From: Snodgrassella alvi
Lineage (GTDB): Bacteria; Pseudomonadota; Gammaproteobacteria; Burkholderiales; Neisseriaceae
Assembly (NCBI RefSeq): GCF_002777745.1
Contig: NZ_MEIO01000030.1
Location: 1 to 41,414, forward strand
DNA length: 41,414 nt
Direction of reading: 5' to 3'
Each line of letters starts with the position of its first letter. The stretch's first letter is position 1. Position numbers and translations under genes: made by a program. A model generated the notes under the pieces. It was not told the origin of the DNA. It ran no database searches and worked only from the letters and a program-made list of their open reading frames with translations. Shown here one piece after another: positions 22,196 through 31,600 of this stretch.

Positions 22196-22214
22196 GCTAA
22201 TGATAATTATTATC
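22196..22214. promoter_or_regulatory. Fur box ahead of nuoA
   Basis: GCTAATGATAATTATTATC matches the classical 19-bp Fur consensus GATAATGATAATCATTATC at 17 of 19 positions, with mismatches only at positions 2 and 13. It lies 122 nt upstream of the nuoA start. Binding is inferred from the match alone. Iron-dependent, Fur-linked control of nuo genes has been reported in Neisseria meningitidis, as I recall. Confidence 0.65.
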
Positions 22215-22335
22215 AATATCTTATTGAAAATATTATTTTTTTATTACTGATTAATGTAATACGTGCTTTTAATAACGTTCGAAATTAGTTACAATACATC
22301 AATTTTACCAATATTTGCATAAGGTCGGCGCGATT

Positions 22336-22692
22336 ATGCTGGCGAATTATTTCCCCATCTTAATATTCATACTGGTTGGCTTTGCCGCTGGTGTTCTGTT
22401 TATTTCTCTCGGTTTGTTACTAGGGCCGAATCGACCATACAAAATGAAACAGGAACCGTTTGAGTGTGGTTTCGAAGCTTTTGAGAATGCGCGTATGAAA
22501 TTCGACGTGCGTTACTATCTGGTAGCCATTTTATTCATCCTGTTTGACCTTGAGGTGGCTTTCATGGTGCCTTGGGCTGTTGTATTCAAAGAACTGGGCG
22601 CATACGGCTTCTGGTCAATGATGGTGTTTCTGCTGATTCTGGTTATCGGCTTTGTTTATGAATGGAAAAAAGGCGCTCTGGAATGGGAATAG
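22336..22692 (+). CDS. nuoA: NADH-quinone oxidoreductase subunit A
   Basis: A 118-residue membrane subunit of respiratory complex I, with three membrane helices. It contains the conserved [20 protein letters not shown] loop, which lines the route to the quinone site, and [11 protein letters not shown]-like sequence ([20 protein letters not shown]). Start ATG at 22336; a TTG seven codons earlier is ignored. It is the first gene of a 14-kb operon and overlaps nuoB by 10 nt. Confidence 0.95.
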   Translation: MLANYFPILIFILVGFAAGVLFISLGLLLGPNRPYKMKQEPFECGFEAFENARMKFDVRYYLVAILFILFDLEVAFMVPWAVVFKELGAYGFWSMMVFLLILVIGFVYEWKKGALEWE

Positions 22693-23162
22693 AAGGCGTT
22701 TTAAAAAAAGGATTTGTCACAACTACCGCCGATACCGTACTTAATTACGTACGTACCGGTTCATTGTGGCCAGCTACCTTCGGTCTGGCCTGTTGTGCCG
22801 TAGAGATGATGCAGGCTGGCGCTGCTCGTTATGACCTTGACCGTTTTGGAATTATTTTTCGTCCCTCACCGCGCCAGTCTGACCTGATGATTGTCGCCGG
22901 TACCCTGTGCAACAAAATGGCTCCTGCATTGCGTCGCGTTTATGACCAGATGGCTGAACCACGCTGGGTATTGTCTATGGGTTCATGCGCCAATGGTGGC
23001 GGCTATTATCATTACTCCTATTCTGTGGTGCGTGGCTGCGACCGGATTGTACCGGTTGATGTGTATGTGCCCGGTTGCCCGCCTACCGCAGAGGCACTGG
23101 TTTACGGCCTGTTGCAGTTACAGCTTAAAATTAAACGTACCGCCACAATTGCGCGTGTATGA
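22683..23162 (+). CDS. nuoB: NADH-quinone oxidoreductase subunit B (cluster N2)
   Basis: A 159-residue peripheral-arm subunit that holds the terminal [4Fe-4S] cluster N2, which hands electrons to quinone. The ligands are visible as the adjacent cysteines 37-38 in [11 protein letters not shown], Cys102 in [16 protein letters not shown] and Cys132 in [11 protein letters not shown]. The start [11 protein letters not shown] is shared with Neisseria NuoB, which supports ATG 22683 inside the end of nuoA (10-nt overlap, a different frame). An in-frame extension of seven codons is not part of the protein. The stop is 13 nt before nuoC. Confidence 0.96.
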   Translation: MGIEGVLKKGFVTTTADTVLNYVRTGSLWPATFGLACCAVEMMQAGAARYDLDRFGIIFRPSPRQSDLMIVAGTLCNKMAPALRRVYDQMAEPRWVLSMGSCANGGGYYHYSYSVVRGCDRIVPVDVYVPGCPPTAEALVYGLLQLQLKIKRTATIARV

Positions 23163-23175
23163 AAGTGAGGGAAAT

Positions 23176-23763
23176 ATGGCAGATATAGCAAAATTGAAAG
23201 CCGTGTGTGAAGCCACTTTCGGTGCTAAGATACGTTACTGTCTTGATCGCGGTGAACTGACACTGGATTGTGATGCAGCTGATTATCATCAGCTCATGCA
23301 AACCCTGCGCGACCACAATGAACTAAAATTTGAAACGCTGATTGACCTGTGTGGTGTTGACTACCAGAGCTACAAAAATGAACCGTGGCAGGGCAAGCGC
23401 TTTGCTGTGGTCAGTCACCTGCTGTCTGTAACAAATAACTGGCGTGTTCGTGTTCGTGTCTGGGTTGAAGCCGAAGATTTCCCCACCGTCGATTCTGTAG
23501 TCGATATTTATAACGGAGCCAATTGGTATGAACGCGAAGCGTTTGATATGTTTGGTATTCTGTTTAATAACCATCCTGACCTACGCCGTATTCTTACCGA
23601 TTACGGATTTGTTGGTCATCCGTTTCGCAAAGATTTTCCCGTTTCCGGCTATGTTGAAATGCGTTATGACGAGGCTGAAGGCCGCGTAGTTTATCAGCCA
23701 GTAACGATTGAACCGCGTGAGGTTACCCCGCGCGTGGTGAGAGAGGAGCAGTACGGTGTCTAA
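23176..23763 (+). CDS. nuoC: NADH-quinone oxidoreductase subunit C (30-kDa subunit)
   Basis: A 195-residue peripheral-arm subunit without cofactors that packs against NuoD. The family signature appears as [20 protein letters not shown] followed by [20 protein letters not shown]. It is encoded separately from nuoD, unlike the fused NuoCD of E. coli. The ATG at 23176 has GTGAGGGAAAT upstream; the open frame extends much further left across nuoB in another frame, which is not coding. It overlaps nuoD by 8 nt. Confidence 0.95.
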   Translation: MADIAKLKAVCEATFGAKIRYCLDRGELTLDCDAADYHQLMQTLRDHNELKFETLIDLCGVDYQSYKNEPWQGKRFAVVSHLLSVTNNWRVRVRVWVEAEDFPTVDSVVDIYNGANWYEREAFDMFGILFNNHPDLRRILTDYGFVGHPFRKDFPVSGYVEMRYDEAEGRVVYQPVTIEPREVTPRVVREEQYGV

Positions 23764-25009
23764 GTTACGCAATTACACCATTAACTTCGGACCGCAGCAT
23801 CCGGCTGCACATGGCGTATTGCGCCTGATTCTGGAAATGGATGGTGAAAACATTGTTCGTGCCGACCCGCATATCGGTTTGTTGCATCGTGGTACAGAAA
23901 AATTGGCTGAATCGCGCACTTATTTGCAAGCATTGCCATATATGGATCGTTTAGATTATGTATCCATGATGTGTAATGAACAGGCCTACTGCCTGTCGGT
24001 TGAACGCTTGCTCAATATCGAAGTACCTATCCGCGCCCAGTATATCCGCGTGATGTTTGCCGAAATTACCCGTATTCTCAATCATTTGATGGGTATAGGT
24101 TCGCATGCGTTGGATATTGGTGCCATGACTGTATTTCTTTACGCATTCCGTGAGCGTGAAGATTTAATGGATATCTACGAAGCGGTATCAGGAGCACGCA
24201 TGCATGCTGCCTATTTCCGCCCCGGAGGTGTATATCGTGATTTGCCGGACTTCATGCCAAAGTATGAATCCAGCAAATACCGCAATGCCAAAGTACTGCA
24301 AAAACTTAATGCCAGTCGTGAAGGCACACTGCTGGATTTTATTGAAGACTTTACTAACCGTTTTCCCGCCTGTGTGGATGAATATGAAAATCTGCTCACC
24401 GACAACCGTATCTGGAAGCAGCGTACTGTTGGCATAGGCGTGGTTTCACCAGAGCGTGCCTTGCAAAAAGGCTTTACCGGTGTAATGTTGCGCGGTTCCG
24501 GTATTGAATGGGATATACGCAAGAAACAACCTTATGATGCTTATGCTAATGTAGATTTTGATATACCGGTAGGCATCAATGGTGACTGCTATGACCGTTA
24601 TCTGTGCCGTATTCATGAGATGCGTCAGGCCAACCGCATTATCCGCCAGTGTGTGGACTGGCTGAAAGCCAACTCTGGTCCAGTGATTATTGACGACCAT
24701 ACCGTGGCACCGCCACCCCGTACCGCCATGAAAGACGGGATGGAAGAACTGATTCACCACTTCAAACTGTTTACCGAAGGTATGCATGTGCCAGAAGGTG
24801 AAGTTTATGTGCCTACTGAACATCCTAAAGGTGAGTTTGGTGTCTATCTGATTTCCGATGGTGCTAATAAACCTTACCGAATGAAAATCCGTGCTCCGGG
24901 CTTTGCCCATTTACAGGGCATGGACGAAATGGCGCGCGGCCACATGCTGGCGGATGTGGTTGCCATTATTGGTACACAGGATATTGTATTCGGGGAGGTG
25001 GATAGATAA
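23756..25009 (+). CDS. nuoD: NADH-quinone oxidoreductase subunit D (49-kDa subunit)
   Basis: A 417-residue subunit that forms the quinone-reduction cavity with NuoB. The N-terminal [14 protein letters not shown] loop carries the quinone-binding histidine. [15 protein letters not shown] and [20 protein letters not shown] are also typical of this nickel-hydrogenase-derived fold, whose metal ligands are lost. The C-terminus ends in [12 protein letters not shown], standard for the family. Translation starts at GTG (23756), inside the last codons of nuoC, with GAGAGGAG just upstream, so reinitiation is likely. The stop overlaps the nuoE start by one base. Confidence 0.96.
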   Translation: MSKLRNYTINFGPQHPAAHGVLRLILEMDGENIVRADPHIGLLHRGTEKLAESRTYLQALPYMDRLDYVSMMCNEQAYCLSVERLLNIEVPIRAQYIRVMFAEITRILNHLMGIGSHALDIGAMTVFLYAFREREDLMDIYEAVSGARMHAAYFRPGGVYRDLPDFMPKYESSKYRNAKVLQKLNASREGTLLDFIEDFTNRFPACVDEYENLLTDNRIWKQRTVGIGVVSPERALQKGFTGVMLRGSGIEWDIRKKQPYDAYANVDFDIPVGINGDCYDRYLCRIHEMRQANRIIRQCVDWLKANSGPVIIDDHTVAPPPRTAMKDGMEELIHHFKLFTEGMHVPEGEVYVPTEHPKGEFGVYLISDGANKPYRMKIRAPGFAHLQGMDEMARGHMLADVVAIIGTQDIVFGEVDR

Positions 25010-25482
25010 TGTTGTCCGCTGATAGCTTAAAACAGATTGATATAGAACTGGCAAAATACCCGGCCGACCAGCGCCGCAGTGCCATTATGTCTGCCTTACG
25101 TATTGCGCAGACCGAACTAGGTTGGTTGCAGCCAGAAACCATTGAGGAAGTAGCTGATTATATTGGTATTCCGCCGGCACAGGCGCTGGAGGTAGCTACT
25201 TTTTACAATATGTACAACCTCAAACCAGTTGGTAAATACAAACTGACCGTATGTACTAATCTGCCCTGTGCCCTGCGTGGTGGCGTGAATGCCGGTGAGT
25301 ATCTGCAAAAACGGCTAGGTATCCGCTATGGCGAAACCACTGCTGATGGTAAATACACCTTGGTAGAAGGCGAGTGCATGGGTGCCTGTGGCGATGCGCC
25401 GGTGATGTTAGTGAATAATCATAAAATGTGTAGCTTTATGAGCGAAGAGGCCATTGAAGCGAAACTGGCGGAGTTGAACTGA
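25009..25482 (+). CDS. nuoE: NADH-quinone oxidoreductase subunit E (24-kDa subunit, cluster N1a)
   Basis: A 157-residue thioredoxin-like subunit binding the [2Fe-2S] cluster N1a beside the flavin. All four ligands are present: Cys82 and Cys87 in [13 protein letters not shown], and Cys123 and Cys127 in [13 protein letters not shown]. The helical N-terminal part contains the conserved [19 protein letters not shown]-type segment. Start and stop each overlap the neighbouring gene by one base (TAATG and TGATG junctions), a sign of tight translational coupling. Confidence 0.96.
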   Translation: MLSADSLKQIDIELAKYPADQRRSAIMSALRIAQTELGWLQPETIEEVADYIGIPPAQALEVATFYNMYNLKPVGKYKLTVCTNLPCALRGGVNAGEYLQKRLGIRYGETTADGKYTLVEGECMGACGDAPVMLVNNHKMCSFMSEEAIEAKLAELN

Positions 25483-26777
25483 TGGCAATGTACCAGAATG
25501 GCGTGATTTTCGATCAGGTTGATACTTCCGACCCCAATTGCTGGACGCTGGAAGCTTATATAGCACGTGGTGGCTATCAGGCATTGAAAAAAATCATCAA
25601 TGAAAAAATGTCACCAGATGATGTCATTGCCGAGCTTAAAACTTCCGGTCTGCGTGGTCGTGGTGGTGCCGGCTTTCCCACCGGGCTGAAATGGAGCTTT
25701 ATGCCGCGTTCGTTTCCGGGCACCAAATATGTTGTCTGCAATACCGATGAAGGTGAGCCGGGCACATTCAAAGATCGCGATATCATTGATTACAATCCGC
25801 ATGCGCTGATTGAAGGCATGATTATCGGTGGCTATGCCATGGGTGCCGCTGCTGGCTACAACTATATTCATGGTGAAATCTTTGAAAGCTATCAGCGTTT
25901 TGAGGCAGCCTTACACCAAGCACGTTTAGCTGGCTTTCTGGGTCAGAATATTCTCGGTAGCGATTTTAGTTTTGAGCTACATGCCCATCATGGCTATGGT
26001 GCTTATATCTGTGGTGAAGAAACTGCGCTGTTGGAATCTCTGGAAGGCAAGAAAGGCCAGCCACGCTTCAAACCGCCTTTTCCGGCTTCATATGGTTTAT
26101 ACGGCAAGCCTACTACCGTCAATAACACCGAAACCTTTTCCTCTGTGCCATTCATTATTCGTGATGGCGGCCAGCAGTTTGCCGATAAGGGTATTCCTAA
26201 TAATGGTGGAACCAAACTCTTTTCCGTATCCGGTCATGTCGAGCGTCCGGGTAACTACGAAGTTCCACTAGGTACGCCATTCAAAGATTTACTGGAAATG
26301 TGCGGTGGCATGCGTAATGGCAAAAAACTTAAAGCAGTGATTCCGGGTGGTTCTTCTGCACCGGTATTGCCGGCTGACATCATAATGGAACTAACCATGG
26401 ATTATGATGCCATTGCCAAGGCTGGTTCAATGCTGGGCTCTGGTGCAGTAATCGTAATGGATGAAGATGTCTGCATGGTAAAGGCGCTGGAACGACTCAG
26501 CTATTTCTATTTTGAAGAATCATGTGGTCAATGCACGCCTTGTCGCGAAGGAACTGGCTGGCTATATCGCATTATTCACCGTATTACCTCTGGTAAAGGT
26601 CGACCGGAGGATCTGGATTTGCTGGAATCAATCGGCAGTAATATGTCCGGACGCACCATCTGTGCGCTGGCGGACGCGGCAGTAATGCCGATACAAGGCT
26701 TTATGAAGCATTTCCGGTCCGAGTTTGAGCACTATATCAAACACGGCAAACCCATGAAAGAACATCGCTGGTGCTAA
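25482..26777 (+). CDS. nuoF: NADH-quinone oxidoreductase subunit F (51-kDa subunit, FMN and N3)
   Basis: A 431-residue catalytic subunit where NADH is oxidised. The FMN-binding loop is [16 protein letters not shown] (56-71), and the NADH/FMN site continues with [13 protein letters not shown] and [20 protein letters not shown]. Cluster N3 is bound by Cys348, Cys351 and Cys354 in [12 protein letters not shown] and by Cys394 in [10 protein letters not shown]. Length is normal. The start ATG overlaps the nuoE stop by one base; an in-frame ATG two codons later is an alternative. It is followed by a 33-nt gap to nuoG, the second longest within the operon. Confidence 0.96.
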   Translation: MAMYQNGVIFDQVDTSDPNCWTLEAYIARGGYQALKKIINEKMSPDDVIAELKTSGLRGRGGAGFPTGLKWSFMPRSFPGTKYVVCNTDEGEPGTFKDRDIIDYNPHALIEGMIIGGYAMGAAAGYNYIHGEIFESYQRFEAALHQARLAGFLGQNILGSDFSFELHAHHGYGAYICGEETALLESLEGKKGQPRFKPPFPASYGLYGKPTTVNNTETFSSVPFIIRDGGQQFADKGIPNNGGTKLFSVSGHVERPGNYEVPLGTPFKDLLEMCGGMRNGKKLKAVIPGGSSAPVLPADIIMELTMDYDAIAKAGSMLGSGAVIVMDEDVCMVKALERLSYFYFEESCGQCTPCREGTGWLYRIIHRITSGKGRPEDLDLLESIGSNMSGRTICALADAAVMPIQGFMKHFRSEFEHYIKHGKPMKEHRWC

Positions 26778-26810
26778 GGCACTATCTGCTTAATTAGGAT
26801 TGCGAACCTT

Positions 26811-29060
26811 ATGTTACAAATTCAAATTGACGGTAAACAACTCTCTGTCGAGCAGGGCAGTACGGTGATGGAAGCCGCCCATCAGGCCGGTACCTTTATT
26901 CCGCATTTTTGCTATCACAAAAAATTATCTATCGCCGCCAACTGTCGCATGTGTTTGGTAGAGGTGGAAAAATCACGCAAGCCGTTACCTGCATGCGCCA
27001 CACCTGTTACCGATGGTATGGTAGTTAAAACCGGTTCCCCTCTGACTAAAGATGCACAGAAAGGGGTAATGGAGTTTTTACTAATTAATCACCCGCTGGA
27101 TTGTCCGATCTGCGATCAAGGCGGTGAATGTCTGTTGCAGGATCTGTCAATGGGCTATGGCAAAGGTGCCAGTCGTTACTCTGAAGCCAAACATGCTGTA
27201 GCCGGCAAGGAAATGGGGCCATTGGTATCTGCTGCGGAAATGAGTCGCTGCATACACTGTACCCGCTGTATTCGTTTTACCGAAGAAATTGCCGGCAAAC
27301 AGGAATTGGCGATGAAGAATCGCGGCGAAAATTCTGAAATTACTCCGTTTGACGGTAAAACACTGGAAACTGAGTTGTCTGGTAACGTGATAGACTTATG
27401 CCCTGTTGGCGCCTTAACCAGCAAACCATTTCGCTATGACAGCCGTTCATGGGAGTTAAGCCGGCGTAAAACCATTTCTGCTCATGATGCCTTAGGCAGT
27501 AATCTGATTGTTCAGACTAAAGACCACACAGTACGGCGCGTATTGCCACTAGAAAACGAAGCCATCAATGAATGCTGGCTCAGTGACCGCGACCGTTTTG
27601 CCTATGCCGGCCTGTATCAGGAGCGCTTACTACACCCGCAAATCAAACAAGATAACCAGTGGTATATTGTCGACTGGCAAACGGCACTGGATTATGTTGC
27701 CAAAGGATTACATGGTGTCAGTCATGACTTTGGTGCCGATGGTATTGGTATGTGGGTCAATCCAGCCAACACTGTTGAGGAAATGCATCTGGCACGAAAA
27801 CTGGCTGATGGTCTCGGTGTTAATGCTGTTGATAGCCGCCTGCGTTCACTGGATAGCCGTTTAACTGCTGCTGAAGGTGCTCAATGGTTGGGACAAAGCA
27901 TTGAACAACTGGCGGCAAATGAAGTAATTCTGGTGATTGGTGCGCGTTTGCGGCAGGAACAGCCATTACTCACCGCTCGTATTCGTCAGGCTACTAAAAA
28001 CGGTACCAAAGTAGCTGTTCTGGCTGCTGCCGATGAAGAACTCTTTATGCCCTTATTGGCACAAGTAAGTCTGCATCCGTATCAGTGGATTGACTGGCTG
28101 AGTGATGCACTTAACAGCGAAGTAGGGCAAGCATTATTACAAGCAGAAAAAACCAGTATTATTCTCGGTGCAGATGTGCTCAATCACCCCGATGCAGGAG
28201 CTGTCTATACTGCTGCACAGGATTTGGCTGCGGCCACCGGTAGTATTTTAGGAGTATTGCCACAGGCAGCCAACAGTATCGGTGCTGAAGTGCTCGGTGT
28301 GGCAGCCAGAAAACCAGAGCACACTATTGCTGCACAGATAGCACAACCTAAACAGGCAGTGATGTTGCTTAATGTTGAGCCGGATATGGATGTAGCCAAT
28401 GGCGCTGCCGCTATTGCTGCATTGAAGCAAGCACAGACGGTGATGGCCTGCAGTGTCTACGACAGTGAAGTATTGCGGGAAGTAGCAGACGTATTGCTGC
28501 CAATTACTCCATTTACCGAAACATCTGGCAGTTTTGTCAACATGGAAGGTCGTTTACAGTCATTTCATGGAGTAGTACAGGCTTACGGTGAAGCAAGACC
28601 ATTATGGAAAGTATTGCGAGTACTGGGAAATGTACTTGAATTGCCGGGCTTTGAGTATGAAAACACCCAGCAAATTCTAACTGATGCATTTGTCAAAGAG
28701 CAATTACCAGCATTGCTGAATAATCGTATTCAACCGGTTGCTACCACTAATCCGGATATCAGTCTGGTACGTGTTGGTGGCGTCAGCTTGTATGCTACCG
28801 ATGGTATCGTGCGTCGTTCTGAGCCTTTGCAAAATACAGTTCATGCCACAGTGCCCATAGCTCGAGCTCATAGTGCCACACTGAATGCGCAAGGGTTGGC
28901 TGATGGTGATACCGCACAGGTCAGACAGGGCAATAGTACCGTAGCCATTACTGTAACAGCTGACGACACACTGCCAGAAAACGTACTGTTGTTGCCATTA
29001 CATCAGAGTAACTGGCAATTGGGTGCTTTATTGACCACTGTTGAATTGAGTAAAGGATAA
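26811..29060 (+). CDS. nuoG: NADH-quinone oxidoreductase subunit G (75-kDa subunit, N1b/N4/N5)
   Basis: A 749-residue electron-wiring subunit. The [2Fe-2S] cluster N1b uses Cys34, Cys45, Cys48 and Cys62. N5 uses His94, Cys98, Cys101 and Cys107 in [16 protein letters not shown]4 uses Cys147, Cys150, Cys153 and Cys197 in [12 protein letters not shown] and VIDLCPVG. The CxxCxxxC set for the extra cluster N7, found in E. coli NuoG, is absent. The rest is a molybdopterin-oxidoreductase-like domain without cofactor residues that I can identify. AGGA lies upstream of ATG 26811. nuoH begins 2 nt after its stop. Confidence 0.95.
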   Translation: MLQIQIDGKQLSVEQGSTVMEAAHQAGTFIPHFCYHKKLSIAANCRMCLVEVEKSRKPLPACATPVTDGMVVKTGSPLTKDAQKGVMEFLLINHPLDCPICDQGGECLLQDLSMGYGKGASRYSEAKHAVAGKEMGPLVSAAEMSRCIHCTRCIRFTEEIAGKQELAMKNRGENSEITPFDGKTLETELSGNVIDLCPVGALTSKPFRYDSRSWELSRRKTISAHDALGSNLIVQTKDHTVRRVLPLENEAINECWLSDRDRFAYAGLYQERLLHPQIKQDNQWYIVDWQTALDYVAKGLHGVSHDFGADGIGMWVNPANTVEEMHLARKLADGLGVNAVDSRLRSLDSRLTAAEGAQWLGQSIEQLAANEVILVIGARLRQEQPLLTARIRQATKNGTKVAVLAAADEELFMPLLAQVSLHPYQWIDWLSDALNSEVGQALLQAEKTSIILGADVLNHPDAGAVYTAAQDLAAATGSILGVLPQAANSIGAEVLGVAARKPEHTIAAQIAQPKQAVMLLNVEPDMDVANGAAAIAALKQAQTVMACSVYDSEVLREVADVLLPITPFTETSGSFVNMEGRLQSFHGVVQAYGEARPLWKVLRVLGNVLELPGFEYENTQQILTDAFVKEQLPALLNNRIQPVATTNPDISLVRVGGVSLYATDGIVRRSEPLQNTVHATVPIARAHSATLNAQGLADGDTAQVRQGNSTVAITVTADDTLPENVLLLPLHQSNWQLGALLTTVELSKG

Positions 29061-29062
29061 TC

Positions 29063-30112
29063 ATGCAAGCGTGGTTTCAACAATTACTGGGTAACGACTT
29101 CGGCTTACTGGTGTCTGTCATTGTCAAAATAGTCATCATTATGTTGCCGCTGATTCTTACCGTGGCCTACCTGACTTATTTTGAACGTAAAGTCATCGGT
29201 TACATGCAGCTGCGTGTCGGCCCGAACGTAACCGGCCCTTATGGTTTAATCCAGCCATTCGCTGATGTATTAAAACTATTATTTAAAGAAGTCACCCGCC
29301 CATCACAGGCAAATAAGGCGTTGTTCTATATCGGGCCAATGATGTCACTGATGCCAGCATTTGCTGCCTGGGCAGTGATTCCGTTCAGTGAAAGCTGGTT
29401 TCTGACCAGAATCAATGCCGGTTTGCTCTATATCCTGATGATTACCTCTCTGTCTGTGTATGGTGTCATCATTGCCGGCTGGGCTTCCAACTCCAAATAT
29501 GCTTTTCTGGGTGCCATGCGTGCTTCGGCACAAACCATATCCTATGAAATAGCCATGGGTTTTGCCCTGATTGGGGTGATAATGGTATCCGGCAGCATGG
29601 ATTTTCACGATATCGTGATGGCACAAGCCAAAGGTTATGCCGGTGGTTCGGTTTTTTCATGGAACTGGTTGCCTTTATTCCCATTATTTGTGGTGTATCT
29701 GATTTCCGCAGTGGCCGAAACCAATCGTGCTCCGTTTGACGTGGCCGAAGGTGAATCAGAAATTGTTGCTGGCTTTCATGTCGAATATTCTGGTTTTGCC
29801 TTTGCCTTATTTTTCCTGGCCGAATATATATTCATGATTCTGGTAGCAGCCCTGACTGCACTGTTGTTCTTTGGTGGCTGGCTATCACCTTTCCCGCAAA
29901 GCTGGGGCTTCATTGGGACACCAAGCGTACTGTGGATGTTCCTGAAAATGGCGCTGGTGTTGTACTTTTACCTGTGGATACGGGCAACTTTCCCGCGCTA
30001 CCGCTACGATCAGATTATGCGTCTGGGCTGGAAAGTACTGATCCCGGTAACCATTGTCGCAGTGATTGTATTGGGTTTATGGATGATTTCACCCCTGTCT
30101 TTATGGCATTAA
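29063..30112 (+). CDS. nuoH: NADH-quinone oxidoreductase subunit H
   Basis: A 349-residue membrane subunit at the junction of the two arms of complex I; it forms the entrance of the quinone channel. About eight membrane helices are visible. The conserved cytoplasmic loops are [19 protein letters not shown] and [20 protein letters not shown] (acidic residues of the E-channel), plus [17 protein letters not shown]-like [20 protein letters not shown] near the end. The start ATG has AAAGGA upstream, only 2 nt after nuoG. Confidence 0.95.
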   Translation: MQAWFQQLLGNDFGLLVSVIVKIVIIMLPLILTVAYLTYFERKVIGYMQLRVGPNVTGPYGLIQPFADVLKLLFKEVTRPSQANKALFYIGPMMSLMPAFAAWAVIPFSESWFLTRINAGLLYILMITSLSVYGVIIAGWASNSKYAFLGAMRASAQTISYEIAMGFALIGVIMVSGSMDFHDIVMAQAKGYAGGSVFSWNWLPLFPLFVVYLISAVAETNRAPFDVAEGESEIVAGFHVEYSGFAFALFFLAEYIFMILVAALTALLFFGGWLSPFPQSWGFIGTPSVLWMFLKMALVLYFYLWIRATFPRYRYDQIMRLGWKVLIPVTIVAVIVLGLWMISPLSLWH

Positions 30113-30130
30113 ACAGGGAGAGGCACTGAT

Positions 30131-30610
30131 ATGGCAAATATAATTAAAACTTTTCTGATGACCGAGTTACTTTCGGGCATGAAAGTAACCTTAAAGAACT
30201 TTTTTGCACGTAAAGAAACCATTTATTTCCCTGAAGAAAAAACCCCGCAATCGGTTCGGTTTCGTGGTCTGCATGCGCAGCGGCGCTATCCCAATGGCGA
30301 AGAGCGGTGCATTGCCTGCAAACTGTGTGAAGCCGTGTGTCCGGCAATGGCGATTAATATCGAGTCGGAAAAGCGCGAGGACGGTACACGGCGAACAACC
30401 CGTTATGACATCGATCTGACTAAATGTATCTTCTGCGGTTTTTGTGAAGAAGCCTGTCCGGTAGACGCCATTGTAGAAACACAGATTTTCGAATATCACG
30501 GTGAAAAACGCGGAGATCTGTATTTCACTAAACCCATGTTGCTGGCAATTGGTGATCGCTATGAAAAAGATATCGCCAAATGTAAAGCCGCAGATGCACC
30601 GTATCGCTAA
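30131..30610 (+). CDS. nuoI: NADH-quinone oxidoreductase subunit I (clusters N6a/N6b)
   Basis: A 159-residue ferredoxin-like subunit (TYKY type) that carries two [4Fe-4S] clusters, N6a and N6b, between NuoG and NuoB. Both motifs are intact, [12 protein letters not shown] and [12 protein letters not shown]. The N-terminal amphipathic helix region lies on the membrane. GGGAGAGG is upstream of the ATG. The gap to nuoJ is 9 nt. Confidence 0.96.
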   Translation: MANIIKTFLMTELLSGMKVTLKNFFARKETIYFPEEKTPQSVRFRGLHAQRRYPNGEERCIACKLCEAVCPAMAINIESEKREDGTRRTTRYDIDLTKCIFCGFCEEACPVDAIVETQIFEYHGEKRGDLYFTKPMLLAIGDRYEKDIAKCKAADAPYR

Positions 30611-30619
30611 GGGGTAGTC

Positions 30620-31273
30620 ATGAATTTACCATTAATACTGTTTTATGTATTTGCCGCGGTTATTCTGCTTGGTGCAATAAATACAGTGATTGCCAAAAAT
30701 CCGGTACATGCAGTTTTGTTTCTGGTGCTGACATTCTGTGCCAGTGCCATGATGTGGATTCTGATGCAGGCCGAATTTCTGGGCATTGTGCTGGTAGTGG
30801 TCTATGTAGGGGCAGTAATGGTACTGTTCCTGTTTGTCATCATGATGCTCAATATTGATATTGAACAGATGCGCGCCGGCTTCTGGCGTCATGCACCTGT
30901 TGCCGCGCTGGTAGGTATTCTCACCGCCGCACTGCTGATTGTGATTCTGGTGAATCCGCAGCTGGATCTGGCACATCTGGGAACAGATAAGCCGTTGCCG
31001 GCCGATTACAGTAATGTACGCGACTTAGGTATGCAGATTTACACTACCTATCTGTTACCGTTCGAACTGGCTGCCATATTACTGGTGCTGGGGATGGTGG
31101 CTGCCATTGCACTGGTACACCGGCAAACGCATAATCCACGCCGTACCAATCCGGCTGAACAGGTTAAAGTACAGGCAAAAGACCGCTTCCGTATGGTGAA
31201 AATGCAACCTGAAGTGACTACACCAGTAACCGAAACCAGTGACGAAGTGACAGAAGGGGAGAAAAAAGCATGA
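30620..31273 (+). CDS. nuoJ: NADH-quinone oxidoreductase subunit J
   Basis: A 217-residue membrane subunit with about five helices near the quinone end of the membrane arm. The conserved third helix, [20 protein letters not shown], contains the pi-bulge segment associated with coupling. The C-terminal tail of about 45 residues is hydrophilic and charged (ending [13 protein letters not shown]) and is presumably cytoplasmic. The stop overlaps nuoK by 4 nt (ATGA), so the pair is translationally coupled. Confidence 0.94.
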   Translation: MNLPLILFYVFAAVILLGAINTVIAKNPVHAVLFLVLTFCASAMMWILMQAEFLGIVLVVVYVGAVMVLFLFVIMMLNIDIEQMRAGFWRHAPVAALVGILTAALLIVILVNPQLDLAHLGTDKPLPADYSNVRDLGMQIYTTYLLPFELAAILLVLGMVAAIALVHRQTHNPRRTNPAEQVKVQAKDRFRMVKMQPEVTTPVTETSDEVTEGEKKA

Positions 31274-31575
31274 TTACCTTAACCCATTATCTGGTTCTCA
31301 GCGCGATATTATTTGCCATTTCTGCCATGGGCATTTTTATGAACCGCAAAAATGTACTTGTGCTGCTGATGTCAATCGAATTAATGCTGCTGGCAGTGAA
31401 CTTTAATTTCGTGGCTTTTTCCCGTTATCTCGGTGACACGGCCGGCCAGATTTTCGTCTTTTTTATTCTGACAGTTGCTGCGGCTGAATCTGCCATTGGT
31501 CTGGCGATTATGGTGCTGATCTTCCGTAACCGTCAGAGCATTAACGTACAGGATCTGGATAGTCTCAAAGGCTAA
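31270..31575 (+). CDS. nuoK: NADH-quinone oxidoreductase subunit K
   Basis: A 101-residue, three-helix membrane subunit homologous to MrpC of Na+/H+ antiporters. The buried glutamates needed for proton pumping are in [19 protein letters not shown] and in [19 protein letters not shown]. Length is standard. It overlaps nuoJ by 4 nt and is followed by a 25-nt gap with GAGAGGAACGAGAG before nuoL. Confidence 0.95.
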   Translation: MITLTHYLVLSAILFAISAMGIFMNRKNVLVLLMSIELMLLAVNFNFVAFSRYLGDTAGQIFVFFILTVAAAESAIGLAIMVLIFRNRQSINVQDLDSLKG

Positions 31576-31600
31576 CGGGTGAGAGGAACGAGAGAAAATT

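Noticed and set aside
22891-23175. N-terminal extension of nuoC across nuoB
   Set aside because: The extension lies in another frame of the conserved nuoB gene; nuoC homologues start at MADIAKLK (23176).
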